Shown: piece after piece, positions 1-9,407 of the stretch
Layout: every line of letters begins with the position of its first letter
Numbering within the stretch: the first letter of the stretch is position 1
NCBI GenBank assembly: GCA_035363115.1
Contig: DAOSEM010000005.1
Coordinates: 1-64,000 of the forward strand
Origin: Syntrophales bacterium
Lineage (GTDB): Bacteria; Desulfobacterota; Syntrophia; Syntrophales; PHBD01
Direction: 5' to 3'
Length of the DNA: 64,000 nucleotides
Notes under the pieces: generated by a model
What the model saw: the letters and a program-made list of their open reading frames with translations, nothing else
The model's database searches: none
What the model was told of the DNA's origin: nothing
Program-made: the position numbers and the translations under genes

Positions 1-64
1 ACGCCGACAGGAAGACCAGCGCGAGCACGACCAGCAGGAACTGAAGCATTCTTCTGTGATGCAT
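1..64 (-). CDS. Partial exported protein (signal peptide only)
   Basis: Reading the minus strand from an ATG at 64 gives a short basic start (MHHRRMLQF) followed by a hydrophobic run (LLVVLALVFLSA) that continues past the window edge. This is a typical signal peptide or lipoprotein leader. A GAAAGGAGA ribosome site sits just upstream (about 69-77). Only 21 residues are visible, so the mature protein cannot be identified. Confidence 0.6.
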   Translation of the reverse strand, partial: MHHRRMLQFLLVVLALVFLSA

Positions 65-451
65 GATGTCTCCTTTCTTCATGAATGAAACCCTGTCTTG
101 CGACTTGCCTATATGTAAGACCAACTCCCTTATGCCTTCCATTCAGAAGTGCAATGTGGGCAGCTGTTTGACTCAGGGGGACAGATGACAGGAAGAATGG
201 GCATGCTCTCTCACCGGGCGGGGGCACGGGGGCATCCTTCCTCTTCAGCCTCTTCCCTTGCTTGACGATCAGAAACACAGAAAACGTGACTGCCGGGGGA
301 CGGACGATCATGTTGGCGAAGACCCCTTCCTGCCACGGGAGACCGGACCCGATTGCGGGGACCCGGTCACGTGTATATCGCGGTGTGTGAATCTCCCGCC
401 CGGATGGTTCCGGGATATCCATCCGTTCCATTTCCCGCCGATCCCGGATTG
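65..451. other. Intergenic region, no gene seen
   Basis: This 387-bp stretch lies between the start of the partial exported protein and the stop of the MscS gene, both on the minus strand. It must carry the promoter of the partial gene. I see the ribosome site of that gene, but no convincing -35/-10 pair, terminator or RNA gene. Plus-strand ORFs beginning here run antisense into mscS and are judged spurious. Confidence 0.5.
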
Positions 452-1267
452 TCACACCTGCCGACGTTCGTAGAGATGCACGTCCGTCCTCGGGTAGGGA
501 ACGGAGAACCCCTGGTCTTCAAAGCGCTTCTTCACCGCCTCGATGACATCGAAATAAACACCCCAGTAGTCGGTCCCTTTCACCCACGCCCGCACCTGGA
601 AAACGACCCGGTTCTCGGCCAGTTCTTTGACGAGAATGTCTGTGGGGGGGGCCTTGAGGATCCGTGCGTCGCCGTCGACCACCTCCCGGAGACAGGCCCT
701 TGCCCGGTCGATCCCATCGCTGTGGCTCACCCCGAAATCCAGGTCCACTCTGCGGGTTTCCTTCTTCGAGTAATTGACGATGCTGTCGCCCATCATCTTG
801 GAATTTGGAACGATGATCACCTTATTGTCCACCGTCACGAGGGTGGTTGTAAACACTTCGATCTTTTCGACGATCCCGGCGGCTCCGCCGCCCTCGATGT
901 AATCACCCGCCTTGAACGGTTTGAAGATGATCATGAGGAAGCCGGCGGCAAAATTCGAAAGGGAGCCCTGAAGGGCCAGCCCGATGGCCAGTCCGGCGGC
1001 GCCGATAACGGCGATGAAGGACGTTGTCTGAATGCCGAGCTGTGCCAGTGCCGCAATCACGAAGAACGTGAGCAGGGCAATGTACACCAGGTGACCGACG
1101 AACGAGATGATGGTCGGGTCGACCTTTCTCTTTGTCATGACCCGTGTCATCAATGCCTGGATTGCCTGCGCAATCCATCGTCCGACCAGGAAGATAACGA
1201 GGGCGGCGATCACCTTGAGTCCATAAAAAGCAACCCATTCCTCCATTTTGAGCCACAGAGATTCCAT
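452..1267 (-). CDS. mscS: Small-conductance mechanosensitive channel (MscS family)
   Basis: Inner-membrane channel that opens under membrane tension and releases solutes on hypo-osmotic shock. The 271-residue length is normal for a minimal MscS. There are three membrane segments in the first ~115 residues. The third is the pore helix, rich in Gly and Ala (GAAGLAIGLALQGSLSNFAA), followed by the family signature around FKAGDYIE. A beta domain (VDNKVIIVPNS) and an alpha/beta cytoplasmic cage complete the fold. The start at 1267 has GGAGG about 6 nt upstream. It stands alone, with long non-coding stretches on both sides. The family call is sure; the ion preference and gating threshold are not visible. 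Confidence 0.93.
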   Translation of the reverse strand: MESLWLKMEEWVAFYGLKVIAALVIFLVGRWIAQAIQALMTRVMTKRKVDPTIISFVGHLVYIALLTFFVIAALAQLGIQTTSFIAVIGAAGLAIGLALQGSLSNFAAGFLMIIFKPFKAGDYIEGGGAAGIVEKIEVFTTTLVTVDNKVIIVPNSKMMGDSIVNYSKKETRRVDLDFGVSHSDGIDRARACLREVVDGDARILKAPPTDILVKELAENRVVFQVRAWVKGTDYWGVYFDVIEAVKKRFEDQGFSVPYPRTDVHLYERRQV

Positions 1268-1680
1268 GCGCTGCCTCCTTTCGGGAGGACTTCCTCCCTT
1301 TGACGATGCCCGTTTCCAGAAGACGAATCCCTAATTCTGACGGCGGCGCTTTCCTCCACTCATGTCGTCTCCGGCGAGGATCCTCCGACTCCAGGTTCAG
1401 CATCCACCGGTGAAACACCAGTCGATCGGGCAGAGGGATGGCCGGATGAAGCGTCGCTCTTCCGGCGGCGGCCCCCGTTTCAAGCGTCAGCCCCGCCGGG
1501 CAATGGTGGTGTGCGTTCGGGAGAAAACCTATGAATGGACTTTTATTGCTTAACGATATCCTTATGCCAATACGAATTTACTTCAGGTAATCTATCAGGA
1601 CTATACTGATATTCGGGCAGTATTCTTTTTGAAATACAGTAGGTTGACTGTTATGCTTCGGTAGGTGGGATGACAAGATT
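1268..1680. other. Intergenic region, no gene seen
   Basis: This 413-bp gap separates mscS from the upstream end of the regulator gene, both on the minus strand. The part from about 1545 to 1680 is distinctly AT-rich compared with its surroundings and may hold the mscS promoter or the regulator's transcript end. I could not identify a clear terminator or promoter. Short ORFs inside it show no coding character. Confidence 0.4.
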
Positions 1681-3018
1681 TCAAGCAAGCGTCTGCAGGT
1701 GAGAATGGAGGCTTGCCCTCCGGTTCGTCAGTCCGCATTTCCGGCGGAGACTGTCCCTGTGGAACTCCACGGCTCGAACGGAAGTGTTCAGGATGCTGGC
1801 AATTTCCTTGGTCGTGCGGCCGTCCTTCACGAGGTCGGCAATCTGAATCTCCCGGGGTGTCAGCGTAGCGTAGAGGGATTTCAGGCGACGGAGAAAGGGA
1901 GAGGCGATCTCGTTCAGGCTTTTTTCAATCTGGTCCACCTTCCGTCGAAGCTCTTCATTCCGGGAGGATTCCTTCAAATCCTGCAGGTACGGGAGAGTCA
2001 GTTCCCGCAGGTTGGCTACGAGCTGTTCCTCCAACTCCGTCCGGTCCTCTTCCCGCTGCTTCAGAAGAACCTTCAGGGCCGTGACGGCCTCTTCCAGGTC
2101 ATGGGTCTTGTTCTCCAGTTCTTTTTCCCGAACCTTCAGCGCCTCCCCGGTGCGGATCCGCTCCGTGATGTCACGGGCCACGGAAATCAAACCGATGATT
2201 CTGCCGTCCCGGATGATGGGGGATCCGCTGACTTCGCCGATCCTGATCGTCCCGTCCCTGGCAACAAAGTCATAGATTGCGGATGAGATTGTTTCACCCC
2301 GCAAGATCCTCATGATATCGTCAACAACCCGTTGAAAAGATTCAGGGGACACCATGTGGACCCAATCGGAGACGGATCTTCCCACGATGTCTTCCGGTTT
2401 ATAACCCCATATTTTTTCGACGGAAGGCGATACACTGGAGACGCGAAGATCGCTGTCTATCGTGTAAATGACGTCCGTTACGTGATGAAACGTCAGGCGA
2501 TATCTCTCCTCCAGCTTCTGCAGCTGCTGATTGGCGGCCTCCAGGTCCGACATCTTCTTTTCCAGCTTCTTGAAGAGGATTTCATTATGCTGACGGAAGA
2601 TCTCCATCTCCTCCCCAAAGGGCCTTGCCGCCACCTGCTTTGCCTCATAAGCGTTGTCCAGCACCTCTTGGATGATTCGCATCAACACTTCCGGCTCCTG
2701 AGGCTTGACGATGAACCGGTCCGCCCCGAGACTCAGGGCAAAGGTCTTGTCGTTCGGGTCCGTGTAGGTGGCCGTGTAGAAGATCAGGGGAATGTGCTTG
2801 AGCGCTTCGTTCGCCTTCCACTCTCGGCACAGGGCATAGCCGTCCATAACCGGCATCAGGATGTCCGTAATGATCATGTCCGGCGGGTTGTGTTTTGCTA
2901 TCTCCAAGGCTTCCGCCCCATCGATGGCGGACTCCACACTGTAGCCGTTTGCCTTCAGGAGACACTCCAGCAGATAGACGTTCGTTTCCTGATCGTCAAC
3001 GATCAGGCATCGCTTCAT
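1681..3018 (-). CDS. Response regulator: receiver, PAS, LuxR-type HTH
   Basis: Predicted DNA-binding response regulator of 445 residues. Order: receiver domain (residues ~1-125, LIVDDQ acid pair, phospho-acceptor Asp in MIITDILMPVMDG, Lys in FIVKPQ), a short coiled linker, a PAS domain (~170-290, ending in the PAC-like ISVARDITERI), a longer coiled coil (~300-370), and a LuxR/GerE helix-turn-helix at the end (LTPREIQIADLVKDGRTTKE). PAS senses a ligand or redox state; HTH binds DNA. I chose the ATG at 3018 because the receiver begins there; an upstream in-frame ATG would add 30 residues without homology. No histidine kinase lies beside it, so the partner is unknown. Receiver plus PAS plus LuxR in one chain is less common than the NarL two-domain form. 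Confidence 0.85.
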   Translation of the reverse strand: MKRCLIVDDQETNVYLLECLLKANGYSVESAIDGAEALEIAKHNPPDMIITDILMPVMDGYALCREWKANEALKHIPLIFYTATYTDPNDKTFALSLGADRFIVKPQEPEVLMRIIQEVLDNAYEAKQVAARPFGEEMEIFRQHNEILFKKLEKKMSDLEAANQQLQKLEERYRLTFHHVTDVIYTIDSDLRVSSVSPSVEKIWGYKPEDIVGRSVSDWVHMVSPESFQRVVDDIMRILRGETISSAIYDFVARDGTIRIGEVSGSPIIRDGRIIGLISVARDITERIRTGEALKVREKELENKTHDLEEAVTALKVLLKQREEDRTELEEQLVANLRELTLPYLQDLKESSRNEELRRKVDQIEKSLNEIASPFLRRLKSLYATLTPREIQIADLVKDGRTTKEIASILNTSVRAVEFHRDSLRRKCGLTNRRASLHSHLQTLA

Positions 3019-3372
3019 GGCCCCTGATTTCACCCCGGCGGTCCCTCCGGAAGAAGTTTCTGCAGCCGGTCGGGATGCTCCGATACCACCCCTTTGAAGC
3101 CCCGGCACCTGCCGCGGATTTGTATCACTTCAAACCCTTTGCGGTCCATCATGAATATCGGAAGGTGCACGTTCTGTTCATTGAAAAGGGCCCCATCACA
3201 ATAAAAAAGCGGCTTTGATATGTTTTCGAGCCGTCTTTCCCGCGGATGTTTGCCTTCTTGACATTGGGCCGTCGATGGGTCACAAACGGCGGGACGCTCT
3301 TCGGGCGGGGGTTTTTTTGCCCTGTTTATTTCCAGGTCCCCGCGGGGCCTGTCTCAGGAGAATGATCTAATC
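3019..3372. other. Divergent intergenic region
   Basis: A 354-bp gap between the divergently read regulator (minus) and hydrolase (plus) genes must hold both promoters. The hydrolase gene has a weak purine-rich ribosome site just upstream of its ATG. A short ORF at about 2895-3218 overlaps the regulator antisense and looks like chance. No confident promoter boxes or operator were found. Confidence 0.4.
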
Positions 3373-4338
3373 ATGCAGGAAATTGCCGACCATTTTTACC
3401 GCATCACGCTCCCCATGCCCTTCCGGCTGCAGCACGTCCAGATTTATGCGCTTCTTCACCAGGGACGGTTGACCCTGTTCGACACGGGAATGAACTCGCC
3501 CGAGGCCTTCGCGAAACTGGAGCGATCCCTGGCGGACCTGGGCTGCTCCATCCGGGATGTCGAGCGCATCTACATCACCCATCACCACACCGACCATGTG
3601 GGTATGGCGGGGCGGATTCGACGGGAATCGGGGGCGGAAATCCTCTTTTCCGAGACCAGCCGCCTCTACATCCGCGAAAACGCGAACCAGGACCGGCTCG
3701 TCCGGGTGCTCCGGGATTTCTATGCCGTCCACGGCCTGCCGGAGAAAGCCCTCGCCATGATGTCAAAGCTCATGGCGCACTTCCGCAATTCCCAGGTGCC
3801 CTTCGATCCGGATTCCTGCCCCGCCCTCAAGGAAAACCACTCGGTGTACGGACGGCCGGTGCAGGTCTTCCAGACACCGGGACATACCCGGGGACACGTG
3901 GTTTTCTTCTTCCCGGAGGAAGGCATTCTTCTGTCCGGGGACCACGTTCTGCCGGACATCACCCCCAACCTGAGCCCCGACCTCTTCGATCGCGAATTCC
4001 GGGTCCTGCGGAGTTTCCTGGCCTCGCTCCGGGAGATCTCGGCCCTGCCGGTCAAACGGGTCTGGCCTGCCCACGGGGAGCCCTTCAGCAACCTTACGGG
4101 GAGGGTCGAGGAGATCCTTGTCCACCACGAAGAACGAAAGGCCCTTGTCCTGGCTTCGGTCCGGAAGGGGACCCGGCAGGCCGTGTCGGTGTCGGCGGAC
4201 CTGTTCGGCGACGACCTGCCGGACTTCGATCAGTACCTGGCGCTCAACGAGACGTATGTGCACCTGGTGGAGCTCATGGACGAGGGGCTGGTCGCACAGT
4301 CGGAAAAGGGGAGCCAGCTGTTCTACACGGCCCGCTGA
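3373..4338 (+). CDS. Metallo-beta-lactamase-fold hydrolase
   Basis: Cytoplasmic zinc hydrolase of the MBL superfamily, 321 residues. The metal-binding signature HHHTDH is at residues 70-75. Further ligands fit the usual pattern: His in TPGHTRGH (~171), Asp in LSGDH (~190) and His in PAHGEP (~234). The ~80 residues after the catalytic domain resemble the winged-helix tail found in LACTB2-like and RNase-like MBL proteins. The substrate cannot be read from sequence; thioester, phosphoester or lactone hydrolysis are all possible. The next gene, a flavodoxin, follows about 108 bp downstream on the same strand, so co-transcription is possible. Confidence 0.88.
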   Translation: MQEIADHFYRITLPMPFRLQHVQIYALLHQGRLTLFDTGMNSPEAFAKLERSLADLGCSIRDVERIYITHHHTDHVGMAGRIRRESGAEILFSETSRLYIRENANQDRLVRVLRDFYAVHGLPEKALAMMSKLMAHFRNSQVPFDPDSCPALKENHSVYGRPVQVFQTPGHTRGHVVFFFPEEGILLSGDHVLPDITPNLSPDLFDREFRVLRSFLASLREISALPVKRVWPAHGEPFSNLTGRVEEILVHHEERKALVLASVRKGTRQAVSVSADLFGDDLPDFDQYLALNETYVHLVELMDEGLVAQSEKGSQLFYTAR

Positions 4339-4446
4339 CCGGGGAGCCGGGGCGGATCGGTCCGGGCCTTCCGGCTTGGCCGGCGATGCTTGCATTTTCG
4401 CGGACAATCCCGTACGAAAGGGGAAAATTTCTGCATGGAGGTCGGA

Positions 4447-4938
4447 ATGAAGGTACTGGTTGCGTATTACTCCCTGAGCGGCAACACGGAAAAAGTGGCC
4501 CGGGCCATCTTCGAGGCCATCGAAGCAGAAAAAGAAATCAAGCCCGTCAAGGAAGTACAGAGCACCGACGGGTACGACATCCTGTTCATCGGCTTTCCCG
4601 TTCAGGCCCATAGTGTTCCGGAAGCCGCACAGCCACTGATCCGGAATCTCAAGGCGGGCCAGAAGGTGGCCTTCTTCTCCACGCACGGATCGCTTCGCGG
4701 CGGACAGCTGGCCCGGCAGGCCTTCGAGGACGCACTGGGGCTCGCGGCGAAGGCAACGGTCCTGGGCCATTTCGGCTGCCGGGGCAAGGTGGATCCCAGG
4801 ATCATCGAGATGCTGCTGAAGAAGCCGGAGCACAAGGCCTGGGGCGAGGAAGCCAGGGGTGCCGATCCCCATCCCGATGCGGCGGACCTGGCGGACGCAA
4901 AGGATTTTGCCCGCAAGATGATGATCAAGGCCTTATAG
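4447..4938 (+). CDS. Flavodoxin-family protein
   Basis: Small FMN-binding electron carrier, 163 residues. It opens with a beta strand and the phosphate-binding loop of flavodoxins (VLVAYYSLSGNTEKVA). A second flavin loop lies near GFPVQAHS and a third near STHGS. I chose the ATG at 4447 because GGAGGTCGG precedes it directly and the flavin loop then sits at the usual place; an upstream ATG would add 19 unrelated residues. Insertion of ~25 residues near the C-terminus (LLKKPEHKAW) is seen in the flavodoxin_4/BilS-like group, which may suggest a reductase partner. No partner is adjacent. A strong terminator follows. Confidence 0.8.
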   Translation: MKVLVAYYSLSGNTEKVARAIFEAIEAEKEIKPVKEVQSTDGYDILFIGFPVQAHSVPEAAQPLIRNLKAGQKVAFFSTHGSLRGGQLARQAFEDALGLAAKATVLGHFGCRGKVDPRIIEMLLKKPEHKAWGEEARGADPHPDAADLADAKDFARKMMIKAL

Positions 4939-4993
4939 GCTCGCATACAGCTCGGAACGCCTTGGAAGTTCCGGGAAGAGCGGTTTGACGGAA

Positions 4994-5033
4994 GGGGCAG
5001 GAAGGCCTTCGGGCCTGGATGCCCCTTTTTTTA
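4994..5033 (+). terminator. Rho-independent terminator of the flavodoxin gene
   Basis: GGGGCA pairs with TGCCCC around an inner GGCC/GGCC stem with a TTCG loop, followed by seven T. It lies 55 bp after the flavodoxin stop. Confidence 0.88.
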
Positions 5034-5076
5034 TTGGCAGGAGCTCCGAATACCTGGAATGATCAGGAAGAAACGG

Positions 5077-5116
5077 AAAAGGGGAAGCAGACCGCAGATC
5101 CGCTTCCCCCTTTTTT
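5077..5116. terminator. Bidirectional terminator beyond alaS
   Basis: GGGGAAGC (5081-5088) pairs with GCTTCCCC (5102-5109). There are six T on the plus side and an A run on the other side, which reads as a T run on the minus strand. It is placed to stop minus-strand transcription after alaS and any read-through from the flavodoxin side. Confidence 0.75.
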
Positions 5117-5149
5117 ATGCTTGAAATCGGCAGCTTTTTCAGCCGCCCG

Positions 5150-7780
5150 TTACAGCAGCGCGTCGATCTTTTCCAGGGCCTGCCCGATGTTCTCGGGCTT
5201 CGGACCACCCGCCTGGGCCATGTCGGGCCGGCCGCCGCCGCTGCCTCCCACGACGGGGGCCAGCTCCTTGATGATGTTCCCGGCGTGGTACTTCCCGGCC
5301 AGGTCCTTCGTCACCATGCAAAGGAGCATCGCCTTGTCGCTTACGCGGCTGCCCAGCAGCACGATCCCCGATCCCAGCTTGTCCCGGACCTTGTCTCCGA
5401 AATCCCGGAGGGTCTTCACATCCGGGGCGTCCACCTGTGCCGCCAGGACCCGGACGCCCTTGATCTCCCGGGCCCGGTCCATCAGGTCCGCTGAGTCCTT
5501 GGCCGCCAGCTTTCCCTTCAGGGCCTCAATCTCCTTTTCCAGGTCCCGCTGGTGCTTCAGGATCTTTTCCACCCGGTCGGACACCTCGGCGTGGCCCGCC
5601 TTGAGGAGCTCCGCTGTTTTCTTCAGCTCCTCCTCGATCTGTTCGACGTACTTCACCGCCTCACGGCCCGCCACGGCCTCGATGCGCCGGACGCCCGCGG
5701 CCACGGAGGACTCGCCGACGACCTTCAGGAGTCCGATGTCGCCTGTCCGGACGACGTGGGTGCCGCCGCAGAGCTCAGCACTCTTGTCTCCCATCTGTAC
5801 GACCCGCACCTGGTCGCCGTACTTCTCGTCGAAGACCGCCGCCGCCCCTGTCTTCATGGCCTCTTCCTTGGGGAGGACCGCCGTCACGACGGGGTGGTTG
5901 CCTCGGATGATGTCGTTGGCGATCGCCTCGATCCGCTTCATCTCCTCGTCTTCGATGCGGGAGAAGTGGGTGAAGTCGAAGCGGAGGCGCTCCGGGTTCA
6001 CCAGCGAGCCCGACTGCTTCACGTGGTCGCCCAGGACCGCCCGAAGGGCCGCGTTCAGGACGTGGGTCCCCGAGTGGTGGGCCTCCGTGGCCCGCCGGGT
6101 CTCCATGTCCACCTTGAGCGTGACCTCGTCGCCCACCCGGATCCGGCCCTTCTTCAGCTTGCCGATGTGGGTCAGGACGTCCTCCACGGGGGTCTGGGTG
6201 TCCCACACCTCGAAGAGAAAGCCCGGGCCTTCGATGACGCCCGTGTCCCCGATCTGTCCACCCTTCTCGCCGTAGAAGGGTGTCTGGGCCACAAAGATCT
6301 CGCCGTTCTCCCCCTCCTCCAGGACGTCGACCCGGTCGTCCTTCTTCAGGATGGCCGTCACGTAGGAGTCCGCCTCGGTGACCGCCTCCCATCCGATGAA
6401 ATTCGTCGTGATGCCATCGACGGCAAGGCGCTTGTAGACGTCCGCCACCGCCTGCTCGCCGCTGCCCTTCCAGGACTCCCGGGCCTTCTCCCGCTGGGCC
6501 TCCATGGCCTCTTCGAAGCCTTCCGTGTCCAGGGTCATGCCGTCCTTGCGGACGATGTCCGCCGTCAGGTCCACGGGGAATCCGAAGGTGTCGTAGAGCT
6601 TGAAGACCACCGAGCCGGGGACGACGGTGCCGCCGGACTTTTTGAGAGCCGCCACCTCGTCGCTCAGGATCTTCAGCCCCGAGTCGAGGGTGGTGATGAA
6701 CCGCTGCTCCTCGTTGATGACGACCTTGCGGATGTAGGATTCCTTCGTCACCAGGTCGTCGTAGGGATCCTTCATGAGGTTCACGATGACCGGCACGATC
6801 TCGTTCAGGAAGGGCTTGTCCAACCCCAGGAGCTTGCCGTGCCGGGCGGCCCGGCGGAGGATGCGCCGGAGGACGTAGCCCCGGCCCTCGTTGCTGGGGA
6901 GGCAGCCGTCGCCGATGAGGAAGGTCACGGCCCGGCTGTGGTCGGCGATGACCCGCAGGGAGACGTCGCTGTCTGGATTGCTGCCGTAGGGCTTGCCGCA
7001 CAGGTTCGCCACGAACTGGATGATCGGCTGGAAGAGGTCCGTGTCGTAGTTGTTCATCTTTCCCTGGACGACCGCAGCGAGGCGCTCCAGGCCCATCCCG
7101 GTGTCGATGTTGGGCTTTGGCAGGGGCGTGAAGTTTCCCTCCTTGTCCCGGTCGAACTGGGTGAAGACGTGGTTCCAGATCTCCAGGTGGCGGTCGCAGT
7201 CGCATTCCACACTGCACTCGGGGCGGCCGCAGCCGACGGAGGGCCCCTGGTCGTAGAGGATCTCGGAGCAGGGCCCACAGGGGCCGGTCTCGCCCATCAT
7301 CCAGAAGTTGCTCTCCATTCCCATCCGGACGATCCGCTCCGCCGGGACCTTCATCTGCTTGTTCCAGATCTCGAAGGCCTCGTCGTCCTGCTGGTAGATG
7401 GTGATCCAGAGCTTTTCCTTCGGGAGTCCCATGACGCGAGTCAGGAAGTCCCATCCCCAGAAGATGGACTCCTTCTTGAAGTAATCCCCGAATGAGAAGT
7501 TGCCGAGCATCTCGAAGAAGGTGTGGTGACGGGCCGTATAGCCGACATTTTCGAGGTCGTTGTGCTTGCCGCCCGCCCGGACCGACTTCTGGGAGCTGGC
7601 CGCCCGGGTGTACCCCCGGTCCTCCAGTCCCAGGAAGCAGTTCTTGAACTGGACCATCCCGGAGTTGGTAAACAGGAGCGTCGGATCGTCCTTGGGAATC
7701 AGGGACGAGCTGGGCACGATGGCGTGCCCGTTCTCCGCGAAATATTGCAGAAACTTCGTCCGGATTTCGGCTGCCGTCAT
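5150..7780 (-). CDS. alaS: Alanyl-tRNA synthetase
   Basis: Charges tRNA-Ala with alanine in the cytoplasm; 876 residues, the normal bacterial length. Class II catalytic core at the N-terminus (SSSLIPKDDPTLLFTNSGMV), then tRNA recognition, then the editing domain with its zinc ligands in HHSGTH (~565) and CGGTH (~665), and the C-Ala domain with GGSGGGRPDMAQAG at the very end. A Cys-rich insert (CGRPECSVECDCD, ~185) is also present in many bacterial AlaRS. Its start overlaps the recX stop by 4 bp (ATGA), so the two are translationally coupled and it is the last gene of the pgpA-cinA-thpR-recA-recX-alaS run. Confidence 0.98.
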   Translation of the reverse strand: MTAAEIRTKFLQYFAENGHAIVPSSSLIPKDDPTLLFTNSGMVQFKNCFLGLEDRGYTRAASSQKSVRAGGKHNDLENVGYTARHHTFFEMLGNFSFGDYFKKESIFWGWDFLTRVMGLPKEKLWITIYQQDDEAFEIWNKQMKVPAERIVRMGMESNFWMMGETGPCGPCSEILYDQGPSVGCGRPECSVECDCDRHLEIWNHVFTQFDRDKEGNFTPLPKPNIDTGMGLERLAAVVQGKMNNYDTDLFQPIIQFVANLCGKPYGSNPDSDVSLRVIADHSRAVTFLIGDGCLPSNEGRGYVLRRILRRAARHGKLLGLDKPFLNEIVPVIVNLMKDPYDDLVTKESYIRKVVINEEQRFITTLDSGLKILSDEVAALKKSGGTVVPGSVVFKLYDTFGFPVDLTADIVRKDGMTLDTEGFEEAMEAQREKARESWKGSGEQAVADVYKRLAVDGITTNFIGWEAVTEADSYVTAILKKDDRVDVLEEGENGEIFVAQTPFYGEKGGQIGDTGVIEGPGFLFEVWDTQTPVEDVLTHIGKLKKGRIRVGDEVTLKVDMETRRATEAHHSGTHVLNAALRAVLGDHVKQSGSLVNPERLRFDFTHFSRIEDEEMKRIEAIANDIIRGNHPVVTAVLPKEEAMKTGAAAVFDEKYGDQVRVVQMGDKSAELCGGTHVVRTGDIGLLKVVGESSVAAGVRRIEAVAGREAVKYVEQIEEELKKTAELLKAGHAEVSDRVEKILKHQRDLEKEIEALKGKLAAKDSADLMDRAREIKGVRVLAAQVDAPDVKTLRDFGDKVRDKLGSGIVLLGSRVSDKAMLLCMVTKDLAGKYHAGNIIKELAPVVGGSGGGRPDMAQAGGPKPENIGQALEKIDALL

Positions 7781-8268
7781 GGAATGTCTTCCTCCTTGCT
7801 TCCGATTTCTCTGATGTTGTCGAAGACCGCCTCGGGGGGGAAACCCTGTCCCATCAAACGGCGGATGATTTTCTCACGTTCTTTTGTCCCGGCCCGCAGT
7901 GCCGCCCGGGTTTCCTTCCTGCGAAGGATCTGCCGGACCGCATCCGCCTCGGACAGCTCCCGCCGGACCTCCTCCAGGGCGTCCCGGACCACGTCCTGCG
8001 CCAGTCCCCGGTCGATGAGGCGGGTCGCGATCCGGCGGTTGCTCATCAGCCGCTCCGCCGCCATGCTGCGGACCCAGCGCCGGGCGACGGCCGCATCGTC
8101 CAGGTACCCGAGTTCATAAAGCCTTTTGACGACCCTGTCAACGGTTCCGTTATCGAACTCCCCGGCTTTCAGGCGCATCCGGATCTCCCGCTCGCTCCGG
8201 TCCCGAGCGGCAAGGAGACGGAAGGCCTTCTGCAGGGCCTTCCCATAGGACGGGTCCTCTCCGGTCAT
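7777..8268 (-). CDS. recX: Recombination regulator RecX
   Basis: Binds RecA filaments and limits their activity. 163 residues, made of three-helix repeats typical of RecX (FRLLAARDRSEREIRMRL at the first repeat, LYELGYLDDAAVARRWVRS at the second). It starts 1 codon inside the recA stop region (overlap of 4 bp) and overlaps alaS by 4 bp. The recA-recX-alaS order is widely conserved in bacteria, which supports the call. Confidence 0.93.
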   Translation of the reverse strand: MTGEDPSYGKALQKAFRLLAARDRSEREIRMRLKAGEFDNGTVDRVVKRLYELGYLDDAAVARRWVRSMAAERLMSNRRIATRLIDRGLAQDVVRDALEEVRRELSEADAVRQILRRKETRAALRAGTKEREKIIRRLMGQGFPPEAVFDNIREIGSKEEDIP

Positions 8269-9338
8269 GTCCGATGCGGTTTTTCGGCTTTCCCGGCGGG
8301 TTTCTCACCCTTCTCCGCGGAACCGGATGCCTTCGAACCGGTCTTGATCCCGAATTTCTCCTTCACGAGGTCTTCAATCTCGCGGAGAAGGGCGGGATTG
8401 TCCTTCAGCATGTTCCGCGTGTTCTCGCGGCCCTGGCCCAGGCGCTCCCCCTTGAAGGAGTACCATGCACCGCTCTTCTCAACGACGCTGCTCTCCGCGG
8501 CCAGGTCGAGGAGGTCGCCCTCCCTGGAGATGCCCACGCCGAAGAGGATATCGAACTCGGTCTCCCGGAACGGCGGGGCCACCTTGTTCTTGACCACCTT
8601 CACCTTGGTCCGCATGCCGATCACGTCCTGGCCGTCCTTGATGGACGTGACCTTCCGGATGTCGAGCCGCTGGGAAGCATAGAATTTCAGGGCGTTTCCG
8701 CCGGTCGTCGTCTCGGGGTTGCCGAAGAAGACGCCGATCTTCATCCGGAGCTGGTTGATGAAGATGACCGTCGTCTTCGACTTGCTGATGCTTCCCGTCA
8801 GCTTGCGCAGGGCCTGGGACATCAGGCGGGCCTGGAGGCCCATCTGGGCGTCCCCCATGTCCCCTTCCAGCTCCGCCTTGGGCACGAGGGCCGCCACGGA
8901 GTCCACCACCAGGACGTCGAGGGCGCCGCTGCGGACGAGGGTCTCGGCGATCTCCAGGGCCTGCTCCCCCGTATCGGGCTGGGAGATGAGCAGGTCGTCG
9001 GTGTTGACGCCGATCTTCCGGGCATAGACGACGTCCAGGGCGTGCTCGGCGTCGATGAAGGCGGCCAGCCCGTTCTGCTTCTGGGCCTCCGCGACGATGT
9101 GGAGGGCCAGGGTCGTTTTGCCGCCCGATTCGGGGCCGAAGATCTCGATGATCCGCCCCCGCGGGACGCCGCCGACACCCAGGGCGATGTCCAGGCTCAG
9201 GGACCCCGTGGGGATGGCCGGCACATCCGCCGGAGGCTCGCCGCCGCCGAGGCGCATGATCGCGCCCTTCCCGAACTGACGCTCGATCTGGCTGATGGCC
9301 AGGTCCACCGCTTTCTCCCGATTGAAGTCCGATGTCAT
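8265..9338 (-). CDS. recA: Recombinase RecA
   Basis: DNA strand-exchange protein and activator of LexA cleavage. 357 residues. Walker A is GPESGGKTTLALH (~65-77), Walker B is in LDVLVVDSVAAL, and loop L2 lies around NQLRMKIGVFFGNPETTTGG. The C-terminal tail is Lys/Glu-rich and short. I chose the ATG at 9338 because GGGAGGAAACA precedes it and the N-terminal helix begins as in other RecA proteins; the longer reading adds 17 residues without homology. No obvious LexA box was found in the 69-bp gap upstream, so SOS control could come from further upstream or be absent here. Confidence 0.98.
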   Translation of the reverse strand: MTSDFNREKAVDLAISQIERQFGKGAIMRLGGGEPPADVPAIPTGSLSLDIALGVGGVPRGRIIEIFGPESGGKTTLALHIVAEAQKQNGLAAFIDAEHALDVVYARKIGVNTDDLLISQPDTGEQALEIAETLVRSGALDVLVVDSVAALVPKAELEGDMGDAQMGLQARLMSQALRKLTGSISKSKTTVIFINQLRMKIGVFFGNPETTTGGNALKFYASQRLDIRKVTSIKDGQDVIGMRTKVKVVKNKVAPPFRETEFDILFGVGISREGDLLDLAAESSVVEKSGAWYSFKGERLGQGRENTRNMLKDNPALLREIEDLVKEKFGIKTGSKASGSAEKGEKPAGKAEKPHRT

Positions 9339-9407
9339 TGTTTCCTCCCTTATGGATTTGATTCGGCAACGTGCCGCGATTTCATGCAATCCGTGTCCGG
9401 CCGGGAC

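Noticed and set aside
353..1303. 316-residue plus-strand ORF antisense to mscS
   Set aside because: No domain recognised; the opposite strand encodes a complete MscS with good ribosome site. High GC makes long antisense frames common.
5552..7495. 647-residue plus-strand ORF across alaS
   Set aside because: Antisense to a full-length alaS; low-complexity Val/Leu/Arg/Asp-rich composition with no motif.
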